Assembly: GCA_012932865.1 (NCBI GenBank)
Contig: SAXG01000101.1
Location: forward strand, 52,579 to 116,578
Direction: 5' to 3'
Length of the DNA stretch: 64,000 nt
Source: Amylostereum areolatum
Taxonomy: Eukaryota > Basidiomycota > Agaricomycetes > Russulales > Stereaceae
Both the position numbers and the translations under genes were made by a program. Positions within the stretch are counted from its first letter, which is position 1. Each line of letters begins with the position of its first letter. The notes beneath the pieces are model-generated. The model was not told where the DNA came from, searched no databases, and worked only from the letters and a program-made list of their open reading frames with translations. This document shows, piece by piece, positions 10,774 through 21,563 of this stretch.

Positions 10774-12737
10774 CTAATGGTTTTTCGACCAAGTGTCTTT
10801 GATAAGTCGTGCAGCGCGTTCCGCGATAGCATACACGGGACCTTGGAGACGTGCAGCAGGAATCATCGGCTGGAGGATCTTTGAACATTAGAGGGAGGAA
10901 CACCTAGGGAAAGAAACCGGAAAGCTTACGAAGACAGAGGCGTCCACGGTACAGAGTCCGCGACCGCTAATCAGGCGCGAGTCTGAGTCAACAACATCGT
11001 CAGAATCTCCTACGAAGCCTATCTTCCCAGTACAGCACGCATGCCAGAACGTGGTGACGCCGTCTTGGGCGAACATCGTGAGTTCATCATCTGTTGTCGC
11101 TTGTGCGAATGCTCCGAAACGTTCGACGATAATATTCTTCCACGGATCGGTTGAAACTTGACAAGAAGGCCTCGGCTTGCTGAAGTCTTGACCATCAGGG
11201 CAGCGTCAAAGGGCTTTTTCAAAAAAGCTTGGTCGATGGCAGGTGCGTGGAACGGGTCAGGTGCGTGGAACGGGTCGACGGAGTTGAGACTTATCGAGCC
11301 ACCTGATTGACGTTTATAAGGAGTAGTTTAGAACAGGTGAGAGATCGAACTCACGAGATATAGGTGTGGTAACGGCCATGATCTTACTTATGGAGTAGCC
11401 GTTGGCTGGTTCAGCCTCGGTAAAGGACGCGAAGGAGTCCTATCAAATCGGTCAACATGAAGCGAGACCGATGGGCACGAGTGTACACTCGCAGCAGGTA
11501 CGAGCTTTAAATGTTGGCCCAGCGGAGGGATCCTCGACACCATCGAACAAATTTGGAGGAAGACGAAGGAACATTCGTGAATAGCCCCGTTTTGGATGTT
11601 TCCCAGTGTTGCAACTCAAGAGCTCAGCAGCGAGTGTTGCATTGCGCGAAACGTCGTCTTAAGTATTGATTGCGCTGGCCACCCATTGTGCGGTTGAAAG
11701 CGGATGGTCAACGCGCCGTCGCTTCGCCATCCGCCACCGCCTGTCGTCTGAATCCACGCTGTGGGTCAATTGTCAAGGATCACGATGCGCCCACGAACAA
11801 TCTAAACTCACAAATACCCATCGCATCGCTTGAATTGACATCGAGGTTGAATGCAAATTACGTTGGAACGGTCCCCTGCATGGTTTGTCTAGTGCGTTTG
11901 GTTAACCAGACAGAGTGGTGAAGAGCGATCCATGCCGTCCGTGCAGCTTAGAATTGCACCCCCTGCTGGTATTGTGATGGTCAACCGGTTCCGTGAAGTT
12001 CTCGAACTAGGTATGGTACTCAATATCCTAGCTCGAAACATATACATCGATGCTTACCTTGAGCATGAATGGGACCATCCTCGGTTTCCTGTCAAGTAAG
12101 CACACCGATCGAAATCATCGCGGAAGCCGCGCGTGAAGAAAACAAGATCTGGGGCGCAGAACACGGGAGAAAGATCGTGAGACGAGGAGCGTAAGGATAC
12201 TGGAAGAAGCTACGCACTGACGGTGCTTGAACGTTGAACCACCTAGGTTCCGATCTCGCTGATAGGGAACAATGCGATTATCTAGTCCGATCTGTGGAAC
12301 GGTGGTGTGGTTCCAAATCAAATACTTACAGGTTTGCGAGGGTGGAGCCGTAAAAGGGATTTCAGTCTCAACAACACCTGCAACACTTTAGGAGAATGAT
12401 GAGGTGTAGGAAAGCAGGGATATTAGTTGACTTACTCGCAGCCCGCCTCAATCAATAACACAGAACACCGCGCATCCTCACTTACTAACCGAGCAGCGAC
12501 GACGTTCCTTGCTATTCCAGCTATTGATAGTCAAAAATACGTATAATCCGCACATATCTACGACTTACCTCCAACGATAACGAAATCATAGGCCTTCTTG
12601 GGCAGTTGAATGGGGTCGGTAAACAGTTTTGAGACGGTGACATACACGAAAATGACGGGGAGGAGAATGATGGACGTCTTGCACACCCTTGACAAAAGAC
12701 GGAACGGCTTGGAGGTGGTTAGATGGGGGGCGAACAT
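10774..12737 (-). pseudogene. Decayed GMC oxidoreductase gene (GMC-1 relic)
   Basis: Homology to the intact GMC at 21564-23850 runs in order along the minus strand. It starts with MFAPHLTTSKP and a hydrophobic stretch, then KLFTDPIQL, YDFVIVGG, GIARNVVAARL, LIWNHTTVPQ, RDRNLGGS and FFTRGFRDDFDR. After a damaged middle come PWKNIIVERFG, TTFWHACCTGKIG, GRGLCTVDASVF and VYAIAERAARLIK with a TAG at 10776-10774. Damage includes a ~17-bp deletion at the GWS block near 12085, stops in the next exon (SG then TAA), loss of the second GMC signature region, a frameshift near 11150, and an 18-bp in-frame tandem duplication (11241-11276). It would have been a secreted or ER FAD-dependent alcohol oxidase-type enzyme and is not functional now. 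Confidence 0.82.
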
Positions 12738-15736
12738 AGATAACTTCAGAGAGATATTGTATCCATAAGGTCCAGATGCGTGCAAGATGGCCACAACTGA
12801 GCCGCTGGGAGCAGTTGTTTATTGTCACTTTCACGTCAATAGATGGATTGGGTGGATTTGGATAGCGAGGTCAACCATCTGAGGGCATAGAGGGGCGAGA
12901 AAGTTTGCAGCGGCGGGATGCACATGTGCGGGGGAACCTGATGAAGCGACGTGCCAGGGTCCTCGGTCTACCGAGTGGCCTTCACATTAGTCTCCTTCAC
13001 CGACCCTAAAAGGTCATATACACCTTTGGGAAGTGGAAGACGGTGCTGAGCAGCTGATCTATACTTGACATCTCACCTGCAGCAATCCGGTAAATAAGTA
13101 GGGTTCCGACGTGCGCATTCTGCATTCCGCGATCTTGCGGATGCAACAGGCGTGAGATGTGAGCGCTAGAGCAGGAAGTGAGGCACTTCACGCGCGTTCG
13201 TTGACTCGCCGAGGGCCACGGTAGGCGAAGAAGAGGGGAAGGTATATTGTGGGTGTCACTTAGTCTACTTTTCCCACTGATGCGCTTGTCGAGAGGTCGG
13301 GGGAGTTCGGTATGTTCCGAACCAACAGCCTTGTCAGCGTCGTGCCGAGCAGCGCCGAGCACGCGAACTATTTGTAAATAATCTAAAATCCAAATCAGGA
13401 ATTGATTGTCGCGCGCGATTCTTCCAAGTTCCCTCGCCTCCTCTTTCATCGTGCTTGTCCGCGCATTCTTCACCATACCGCGGAGTGATCACCACGGAAG
13501 ATAAGGACGACTTCGGCGAAGATACAGTGGACTTCGCGTCGAAAAAACATGTGCAGACGAACTAGGTGAGCCTTGAATTAGGACGCCATTCTCAACTAGC
13601 CTAGTTGAGAATGCGCGATGAGCGGCTTCTACCTGCTATCTAGGCGTCCCTTCTGTCCCCGCATCATGGACATCATCGCATGCAAAACGAAATGTTGCAT
13701 TCCTTAAGATCTCACCCAATGTACATGTGTATCGATACTCCGTTTCTCGGGGTCAGGCATAATCCTGGCGACCTATTCACTGGTGGTGCGTACCAGATCG
13801 CGACGACCCTATTGCATTTGGTTTGTCATCACTGCCAGTGTTTCTCTATCGACAGTGCATAACAGTGTTGCTCTGTTGACAGCGCATAATTGGCGGCTCA
13901 GTACGTCGTGAAAGAGTAGCCTGGATATTCTCTCATGCTGCTCCCCACAGTGCTCGGACGTCTGGCCGTCACTTACGGTGCAGCTCTCTACTATTTTCCC
14001 TTCAAGCTTCAAGCCTTTTCCCGCTCCGCTCTCAGTGCCTCTCGTCAAATGGCCGTGCGCCGTCTGTTTCTTGTGTACTACTCCTTAAAGTTCTTGCCGC
14101 TGTGTATAGTACGACCACCTTCACTTACTGCATGTCTCACATGTGGGATCTGGAACTCGTGAATTTTGGACGGTATCCGCACGGAAATACACGACAATCC
14201 AGAGAGCTTGCAGCTTGCGACGTCGACACCCGGGTCTGATACAGTACCGTCCTGCCTTGGTCCTGCCATGTTTTTTGTAGTAATTATCTTATTTAACTTA
14301 CGCACATGATATGCCGATAACCGGCAACGGGCGCCAATCAAGCTCCCCCGACCTCCCGACAACGGTTACCGTATCAAAAGCAGACGCCAGACACGAGGAT
14401 CCTGAACTTGAGAAGGTTTGACGCAAGTGTCTCGTCTGCCTCTGGGAGACTAGTGTCACTGGGTGACAGAAGAATGTTATAAACAATTTTGTAAGCGAAT
14501 GGAGCCCTGTGATTGGCTTGGGGTACCCGGTGCGGCCTCCAGGCTCCAGCAAACCCTGACTTACGAGCTAATACCCGTGGCTTTGCCACTCATTGCAAGC
14601 CTTTATCTGAGGGTGAAATACCGCCTTCGGCAGTAGTAAGATAGGGCCGCCGTTGGCGGCATAAGAATCACAATCGTCTTCGACGATTGAAGACCGCCTT
14701 TGGCAGTGCCAAGTGCAGGTGTGACCACAGACTCCCAATCATGGGCCAGCTATGCTGTTTGTATTTCCTAGTACACCCAATAAATTGATATGTCCTTCTC
14801 TGATAAAAGACCTTCAGGAAGGGAGAAATTCAAGTAAGTTTCATTTCCAGTGAATCACTCTCAATGACATGGGTAGGTTTGAGGATCAACCCTTCACATT
14901 TTGCATGGTTTTCTAACAGTCAAGCAGCATGTGGAACACTGATAGATGCCCTCGTCCCTCGGGCAGAGACACAGGTGAGGGTTGATACATCTCGCCTCGT
15001 AAACTCGGCAAAAAACAGTGGCGTCATGGTCGACTCCCGTCGACGCACATTTCGGGGTTTGCCGAAGCAGACCGGCAAAGCCGGGCACTTCCACAGGAGC
15101 GGGTAACTCCCGGGAAAACGGCCCTAGGCTTCGGAGTCTGTCGGACACTGAATCTCGCGTGGTTAGGCACACCATACAAACAACGACCAAACACACCCGT
15201 CCCATTCTCTTTAGATTTAGATAAGTACAACCCCCAGGAGACAGGCCTCCGGCGTATCCCCCAGCAACTCCGATCGCGGCAATTCTGGGCCAATATATAC
15301 GCACAATTTTGCCCCTCTTCCGTGCGCATTAGGATTGGGGTTACCCTTTCGAGACCATTTCCGTGCGCATTACGGATCAGATATCGCTGGCGAGTGACCA
15401 AGGTCATGTTCGCCGCGGACTTTAATTGTACCGTACGCATTATGGATCGAACCTTAGCTCAGACGAGCCCTTTCCGGACAGACATGTGATCGGACTAGGT
15501 TGCCGATTTGGCCCAATTGCGTACGCATAGCAATCGGACACACCCTCCAAATTTCGCCCGTTTCCGGACGCACCTTCCTTATTACTATGTGGTAGGCGAC
15601 GACGCGCGACGCGACCAAGCGTGAGAATCGCTTTCCTCATTCAGTGGATTTTATGACCGCATTGGGAAAGGGTTTTATGGCTGTATATGGCTGTACATCC
15701 GCTTTCCTCGTTCCAGTCAAGTCGTGGATCCACGTT
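12738..15736. other. 3-kb spacer with hairpins and degenerate repeats, no gene recognised
   Basis: The longest open frame (13006-13476, minus) resembles nothing I know and has no exon partners. I therefore leave it out. The stretch contains a group of short stem-loops at 14615-14712 and degenerate repeats of CCGTGCGCATTA at about 15320, 15361, 15431 and 15518. It reads like old repeat-derived DNA. Confidence 0.45.
14610..14712. repeat. Run of four short stem-loop motifs
   Basis: Within about 100 bp there are CCGCCTTCGGCAG, GCCGCCGTTGGCGGC, AATCGTCTTCGACGATT and CCGCCTTTGGCAG. Each is a 5-7 bp stem closed by a 3-4 base loop. They are regularly spaced (about 25-30 bp). Function is unknown. Confidence 0.5.
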
Positions 15737-16368
15737 TCAGACTTCCGCCGTCTACGCAGAATCTGTTGAGGAAGGACAATCACCATCAGCCAATCATGCC
15801 AACCGGCCAGCGCCACTGTCTACAGCCTCGTTCTAAACGTTCTAAAGAAGGTGAGAGTATACCTGTGTTTGCCCTGCTTCAACTTTAAATATTGAACAGC
15901 CATCATATCACCCGTGCGCGCCGCTGTACACAGCTTACAGGGTGTGATTCTAGCTTATCCCCACCCCAGTGCATGGGGACCGTTGCGTCGGTTTTTGTTG
16001 GGTTCTTCATCAGAGCCAATGGAAGACGTCCCCAGGTGTAACACAATACGTAGCAGAGCCAGCGCAGCGGTCGTAGCACGGCGTCTCGCGGGTTCTCAGA
16101 TTGTAAACCCAGTGCCCTTTCTCTTGACTAGCTTGATCCGCCATCCACCTCGCACTCCTGGCGCTCAAGACGCGTTCCTCGGCGGTGTATCTCTCTTCCC
16201 TCACAGTATAGCGGCGTCATGCATAGCGCCATCGTTTCGACCGTGTTCAGCCATTGATCGTGAAAGATCTCAGGATACTATAACTACGTCTCAGATGTCA
16301 GCTCCCAACGCCGAGTATCTTCGTCCCATCCCACGTGCATCGTACTTCGTGGAAGTCCAGATACTCGC
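15737..16368 (+). promoter_or_regulatory. Upstream region of the DUF6534 gene, shared in part with the ATR gene promoter
   Basis: The block 15737-15853 (CCGTCTA, AGAATCTGTTGAGGAAG, CAGCCAATCAT, CTACAGCCTCGTTCT) is matched with about the same spacing by 31404-31525 upstream of the adenylating reductase. A second motif, CACGGCGTCTCGCGGGTTCT (16077-16096), matches one upstream of P450-2 near 8034. These may be co-regulatory sites or relics of duplication. Confidence 0.45.
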
Positions 16369-18043
16369 ATGTCTTCGCCTGCTGGCAATGCCACCGCATC
16401 TCCCGGTCCGCCTTCTGGACCCGTCGCGGATGCTTACACAATGTACGTTTATTCCCAAGGCGAGTTCATGGTCTTAGGGCTGACCATTTACTACAGAGTT
16501 GCACCCATTGTGCGCGTTTTTTATTTTACTTTCTCGTTTCGGCTCGTTGACCGCGGTGATCAGTTTGTCGGCTCTCTCATTAACTGGATGCTCATGGGCG
16601 TACTGGTGGTACAAATATGTATGTGTAACACTGCACGATAATCTCCATGACAGCTTAACAGCCCTCGACTTAGACCTATACCAGAAGAACCAGAAACGCC
16701 TTCAGGATCGCATCGGCGTCAGAGTCTTCGGTGAGGATTCTCATAATTCTGCTTGCGACCACCAAGGAGAATTAACCACCTTCACATATCTGCAGTCGCG
16801 GTTGTCTTCCTCTTAGACATCGTACAGACCGGAGTGTCCACGCACGAGGCTTGGTTCTTTATGATAAAGAAATGGTCAACAGGCGACCTTCACGACGAGC
16901 CATGGTCTGCAGCCTTGCTTCCCTTGATGGCTGGGGTGGGTAAGTAACGTCTTATAAAGAAACTCGGCCTCGCTGAAGAGTCTCCTAGTCTCCGGACTCG
17001 TCCAGATGTTCTACGCATGGTGGATCTTTCCAGAGTTCCTTCTGTATGAATGCTGACCGGTGTCACGTTTAGGCGCATCTGGATCTTGTCGCGTTCCATG
17101 ATCACAAAAGGACTGGCCGTACTCATTGCCTTGGTTCGTGCGCTCCTTCTAATGCTTATATGTTGCCTTCTCACGTCCTCATTAGCTTGCTTTGACGCAA
17201 AGCATGGCGGCTACCGTCTCATCCTCGATTGTAAGCTCTCGCCTAGTCTGTCCGTTTCGACGCACCTCATGCTTCACATTATTCTTAAGATCGAATCAAA
17301 GCCTGTTACCAAAGAAGTCGTACGGCTTCGGCCCGTGCTTTCGGTGAGCACTGCATGCTCCATACTCTTCCCGAATCACACTGACCCCTCATGTAACAGC
17401 TCTGGCTTGCCGGAAGTTTCGTCACGGACATCTTCATCACGGCGTGCATGGTTTGGCTAGTAAGTTGTACTCAGCGCCGTTTTGCGCTAGCTGACCGTAT
17501 GCATAGCTCTTCCAAGCGAAAGCACACACATCGTGGTCCAAAACTCAAGGTCTCATTCACAACTTGATGATGTTGAGCATCCAGACCGGATGTCTCACCG
17601 TCATCTGTGCCGGAATCGACTTGTTCCTCTTCTACAAGTGGACGGAATTGAACTTCCATTTGGCTCCGTACGTCTTTTTTTACATATCGACGTGGACAGG
17701 CCATAACTTGTCACTGATATAGTGCGTACATCCTTGGAAAATTGCAAGCCTTTCGCTCCTCCATACAACACACTGTCACGACGAGAGCTAACGACGGGCC
17801 GATCACAGGTATACCAACAGTTTCATGGCCACCCTGAATAGCCGTACCTTCCGCAAGGCTCAAACTTCGACTTCGACTGTGCAAACCGGCTCGTTTCCCA
17901 TGCAAGTCCGAGTTTCCCACCAGACGCACAAGCGTGGCGATGATCGGGCAATGCAATGGTCTGAAGGCGACGTGACGACAAATGACGATAGCGCGAAAGT
18001 GTGGGTAGGTCCTTGTTCTCACGTTCATCGCGTCTTAGTGTAG
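16369..18043 (+). CDS. DUF6534 multi-pass membrane protein
   Basis: This intron-rich gene starts at ATG 16369 (MSSPAGNATASPG) and ends with a TAG at 18041-18043. Joined exons give a typical basidiomycete DUF6534 order: FVGSLINWMLMGVLVVQI, YQKNQKRLQDRIGVRVF, LLDIVQTGVSTHEAWFF, LVSGLVQMFYAWWIF, RIWILSRSMITKGLAVL, LWLAGSFVTDIFITACMVWL, GLIHNLMMLSIQTGCLTVIC, then ILGKLYTNSFMATLNSR and a hydrophilic tail. About seven hydrophobic helices are visible. The intron before YTNSFMATLNSR works only with a GC donor (AATT/GCAAGC). The family has no established role; in clusters it is often assumed to be a transport or sensing protein. A broken copy sits at 3.64 kb. The tail after 18000 could include one more intron. 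Confidence 0.8.
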
Positions 18044-18467
18044 GTATGCTAACATGTCTATGTCTTTCATGAGATACCCCCCAATGCGGCACACGTGCTT
18101 GATCTCTCCGGGAAACCCACGACCGAGAAGGTCTATTCTGGAGACGATACAGGTAGTTCCTCAGCCGTGTAGTGTTTTGCTCGACGGGTCGACAAGTCAT
18201 GCCCTGTTATCGGGGTGCATGTGAGTGCTGAGCGCCGAGTCGTTGAATCAATACCACTTAAAGCAACTCTCTGCTTCTTATCACCTTGCGTTCTCGGTAC
18301 TTATTCATGCATACAAAAACCCCGTTATCATGCTCTTATTCGAGACTCTATCATCGGCCGCGGGATATCATATACAAACATTCGAGTTGTTCCAGAAAGA
18401 ATGGTGGTGGTAAAGTGTCAACTTCAATTTTGGCGCGTTCTTCTTGCATGCTTGCATCGCCCGCCAA
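18044..18467. other. Convergent spacer, nothing recognised
   Basis: About 420 bp between the 3' ends of the DUF6534 gene and P450-3. No gene, RNA or repeat is visible. Confidence 0.5.
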
Positions 18468-20594
18468 TCACAATACGAGATTGTGTATCAATGCTTCTGC
18501 TGCTTCCGAACGCGGGGTAATGTCGCAAAGGAAAGGTAAGGGATGTCTGCAACAGAAGCATGAACCATCGAGATCTGCAAAATTGACAAGGAAAGGTGAC
18601 ATACGATATGGCGCCTGATGTAAACTGAGGTTTCACGAATTCAATGCCAGGGGGGCTTCGGATTGTATATACAGAGAGAATTTGTGCCATGGTGAGCCAC
18701 AGGGCGTCTTCTGCTAGTACTTTTCCTGGACAAACCCTACATGGAATAACGTCACCACGGACAACGTAGAGATCCTTAAGATCGCACTTACCGTCTTCCA
18801 AAGCCGAACGCTACTCGCGAAGGATCGTTAGTAGAGACATCGAGAATACCTGAAGGTAAGTATCGGTCGGGATTGAAGTCTAAAGGACGCCGATATACGG
18901 CCGGGTCGTGTAGAATTCCCCTAGACGTGGTCTATAGGTCAGCGCGAAGGAAACAGGATGAGCGGAGTTCAAACCATACCAGATGTTGCCTATGACCATC
19001 GTCCCAGCGGGAATGGTGTAGCCCTTGTAGTGGTCATCAGTGGTCAAAAGATGTGGGATACCTGTAGTGTGGTAATGTCGTATTAGTATGCAATGAACAT
19101 GGTAATGGTCCTGTGCACGAACCCTGTGGCGCTGGCGGATGCCATCGTAGGGTCTCCTTGAGGACAGCGGTTACATACGGTAACCGTGGCCGGTCGACGA
19201 GCATTGGAAGGCGGTCAGGACCCACGATGCGGTCGATCTCTTCTTGAGCTTTCGTCTGGACGTGGGGGTTCGCCATCAACGCCAGGAAGAATGTGCTTGC
19301 CGAGGCGACGGTCTATAACACTCCGTAAACCCGGTCACCAAGAAACCAGAGGACTCAAACGTACAGTGTCCGATGCACCTGAGTAACTATGTCTAGATTC
19401 GAATTACGAAGGGCTAAATAATGACGTACCGCCAAATGCCACGGCTGCACAGTCCTTTATCATCTCCTCGCGTTCGAGCCCCGGGCCGTCGATGGACTCG
19501 GACTGTTCAAGGAGATTGGTAATGAACGATGCTTTGGCTGTTCCTGCAGCCTGACAAAAGTATGAGCCACGCGCATCTATACAGTCGAGCAGCACTGTTT
19601 GCACTACCATCGATGCTTTCGTTTGTTCGAACGGATCTGTCCGCAAATCATGTACGTCCGCTCTCCACTGGTGGCCTTTCCGGATGAGGTAATTGCCACC
19701 AAGCCACCCCGGAAGATATTGCGCTAAATCGTTCAAAAGGCTTACATCGCGTAGAACCAGTGAAGACTTACAGAGCAGTACGGGATTGATTATCCACATC
19801 GCAGGGCTGACCGCGATGGAGATGGTTCCCATGACCTTTTCAGCCGTCTTAATGAACTTGTCTTCGCGCGATGAGATAGGGATGCCGTAGGTGGCGTCCA
19901 ATATCAATTGACCGGAATGTCTGAAAGGTTGGGGATTGTAAAACAAAATATGGCTTTTTTTGAAAGTACATACAAGCGCAGATGATTCACCAAATCCCCT
20001 GGGTCCCGGAGTAAGTTTTGAAGCAGCGAGGAGGCAGCGAATTGACAGGATTCAACAACATTCGCCGTTGTCCTTCCGAACTGGCTCGCAAAAAGATGCC
20101 GGCACAGTTGCCAGCGTTTTCCGTAGGGCATGAATCCGAAATTGAAAGTGCTGTGTCCAGCACTGTTGGAAGCGCACTTCCATTAACATGACAGTCGGGG
20201 ATACGAGCAGGAAAACTGACAGGTCAACCAGAGGAAAATTGGGCCGATCTGAATAGATGGCCGAGCGTTTCTCAAGGAGATCATTTGCTACCTCTGCGGT
20301 GTTCAAAATAACCATGCGACGGCCAAATATGGTGACGTATACCAGCTCGCCTGGAACAACGCGTTCAGCAACCGAGATCGACGTGGGCCACGAACATAGC
20401 CCACCGTAAATTTGCCCCCAACGGGAGAAAGTCTCCCATTCGCAACTTGTTGGCATGTCGAAAATATTGCCCATGAGTGGGATAGGTTTGGGTCCAGGTG
20501 GGAGAGTTTGAGCGCCTCGCGAAACTGGTCTACGTGCCCAGAGGATCCATGCCGCAAACAAAAGCAAAGTTAGACAGAGGGCAAATGCCAGCAT
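18468..20594 (-). CDS. Cytochrome P450 (P450-3)
   Basis: Minus-strand gene from ATG 20594 to TGA 18470-18468. In order: anchor MLAFALCLTLLLFAAWILW, hinge LPPGPKPIPLMGN, CEWETFSRWGQIYG, SDRPNFPLVDL, MPYGKRWQLCRH, GQLILDATYG, YLPGWLGGN, GTAKASFITNLLEQ, the I-helix GASDT on a 14-nt exon (19365-19378), K-helix ETLR, PLDFNPDRY and haem motif FGFGRRVCPGK. The last intron (GTATGT...TTGCAG) restores SHPLPFLCDITPRSEAAEAL, the usual C-terminus of this family. All canonical residues are kept. It is a microsomal mono-oxygenase of unknown substrate, divergent from GMC-2 across a ~970-bp shared upstream region. Confidence 0.88.
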
Positions 20595-21563
20595 CCTGCA
20601 AGCACGCGGGGGAAGACCGGTACACAGTACAGATATGTTCCGCGTACTTTTAAGTAGTATGTAGCTGCCACAAACGCAGCGAGATATAAGCCTAAGTTAA
20701 AGGTGGGCCCGACTTACAAGTTACATAAGAGTAGCCAATAGTCATACTTACTCGGGACAGGGGTGTAACGACCGCCGAAACCTTGTGGATTTGTGCGAGC
20801 GCTCAGAACTTCAAGCTTCAGGCCTGAGGAATGAGCTAAGACGCCAGATAGGGGGGAATGCGAGGGGCAGGAGTCAGGACCCGGAATGGACTGGAATGGA
20901 ATGTTCAACTGAATGTACACGGCGGCGGCGCCCCGGGGGCCGGTTGAAGGTTGAAGGCCGGTGAGGGGGAAGTTTTGCATCGAATAGGAAGCTGAAAGGT
21001 CGCCGCGCCTTACATGGACGTGTAAGTTACGATCGCTGGGTGCTATAGAAGGCTTGTGCGCTCGACGGAGCCGCGGGGAAGGCAGTGACGAGGGATGAAA
21101 AGACAGTGGGACTGACAGTACTGAACAACCGGTTAACACGGGCAATCGGCGAACCGGGGCGACGGCGGCCGACAGCGGCGCTCATTTGAACGTGCAACGT
21201 GCAACACTCATGCTCGTTCGAATTTAGCACTTCAATCGTCTATATCTCACGACCGAGTTCTAGCATACGGCCTCCCAATGAGTGCCCATGACTTCAGATC
21301 ACTCCCAGCACCCACCGCCGTTTGCTTGTTCCTCTCGGTACCTTTCTGTCGACCGTGAAAATGAAACCCTTGCCAACCCACTGCCCGAAACAGGTCGAGA
21401 ACCTCGCCGCTTGCCTGTTCACACACTGTAGGCCGGCTGTAGGCAGGCGTTCCAATCGACCGCTTGCACGAGTCTTTTCCCGCTTTGTCAGAGACCTTCA
21501 CCATCAGCTTTTATCTCTGTCTTTTGCAGCAGTGGACCTTGAGTAGACCCGCCTCTTTCAAGA
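20595..21563. promoter_or_regulatory. Divergent upstream region of P450-3 and GMC-2
   Basis: No gene is visible. The two genes point away from each other, so this 969-bp region must carry both promoters. A TTGAAGG direct repeat within GCCGGTTGAAGGTTGAAGG lies near 20940. I recognise no named binding site. Confidence 0.5.

Noticed and set aside
11290..11420. tRNA-like T-arm (GTGAGTTCGATCTCTCAC on the minus strand)
   Set aside because: No matching acceptor stem, D-arm or anticodon arm at the right distance; it lies inside the GMC relic.
13006..13476. 156-codon open frame on the minus strand
   Set aside because: No motif, and it sits in a repeat-like spacer.
14610..15545. Possible CRISPR-like array of spaced repeats
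   Set aside because: The repeats are unequal and hairpin-forming, spacing is irregular, and the genome is eukaryotic.
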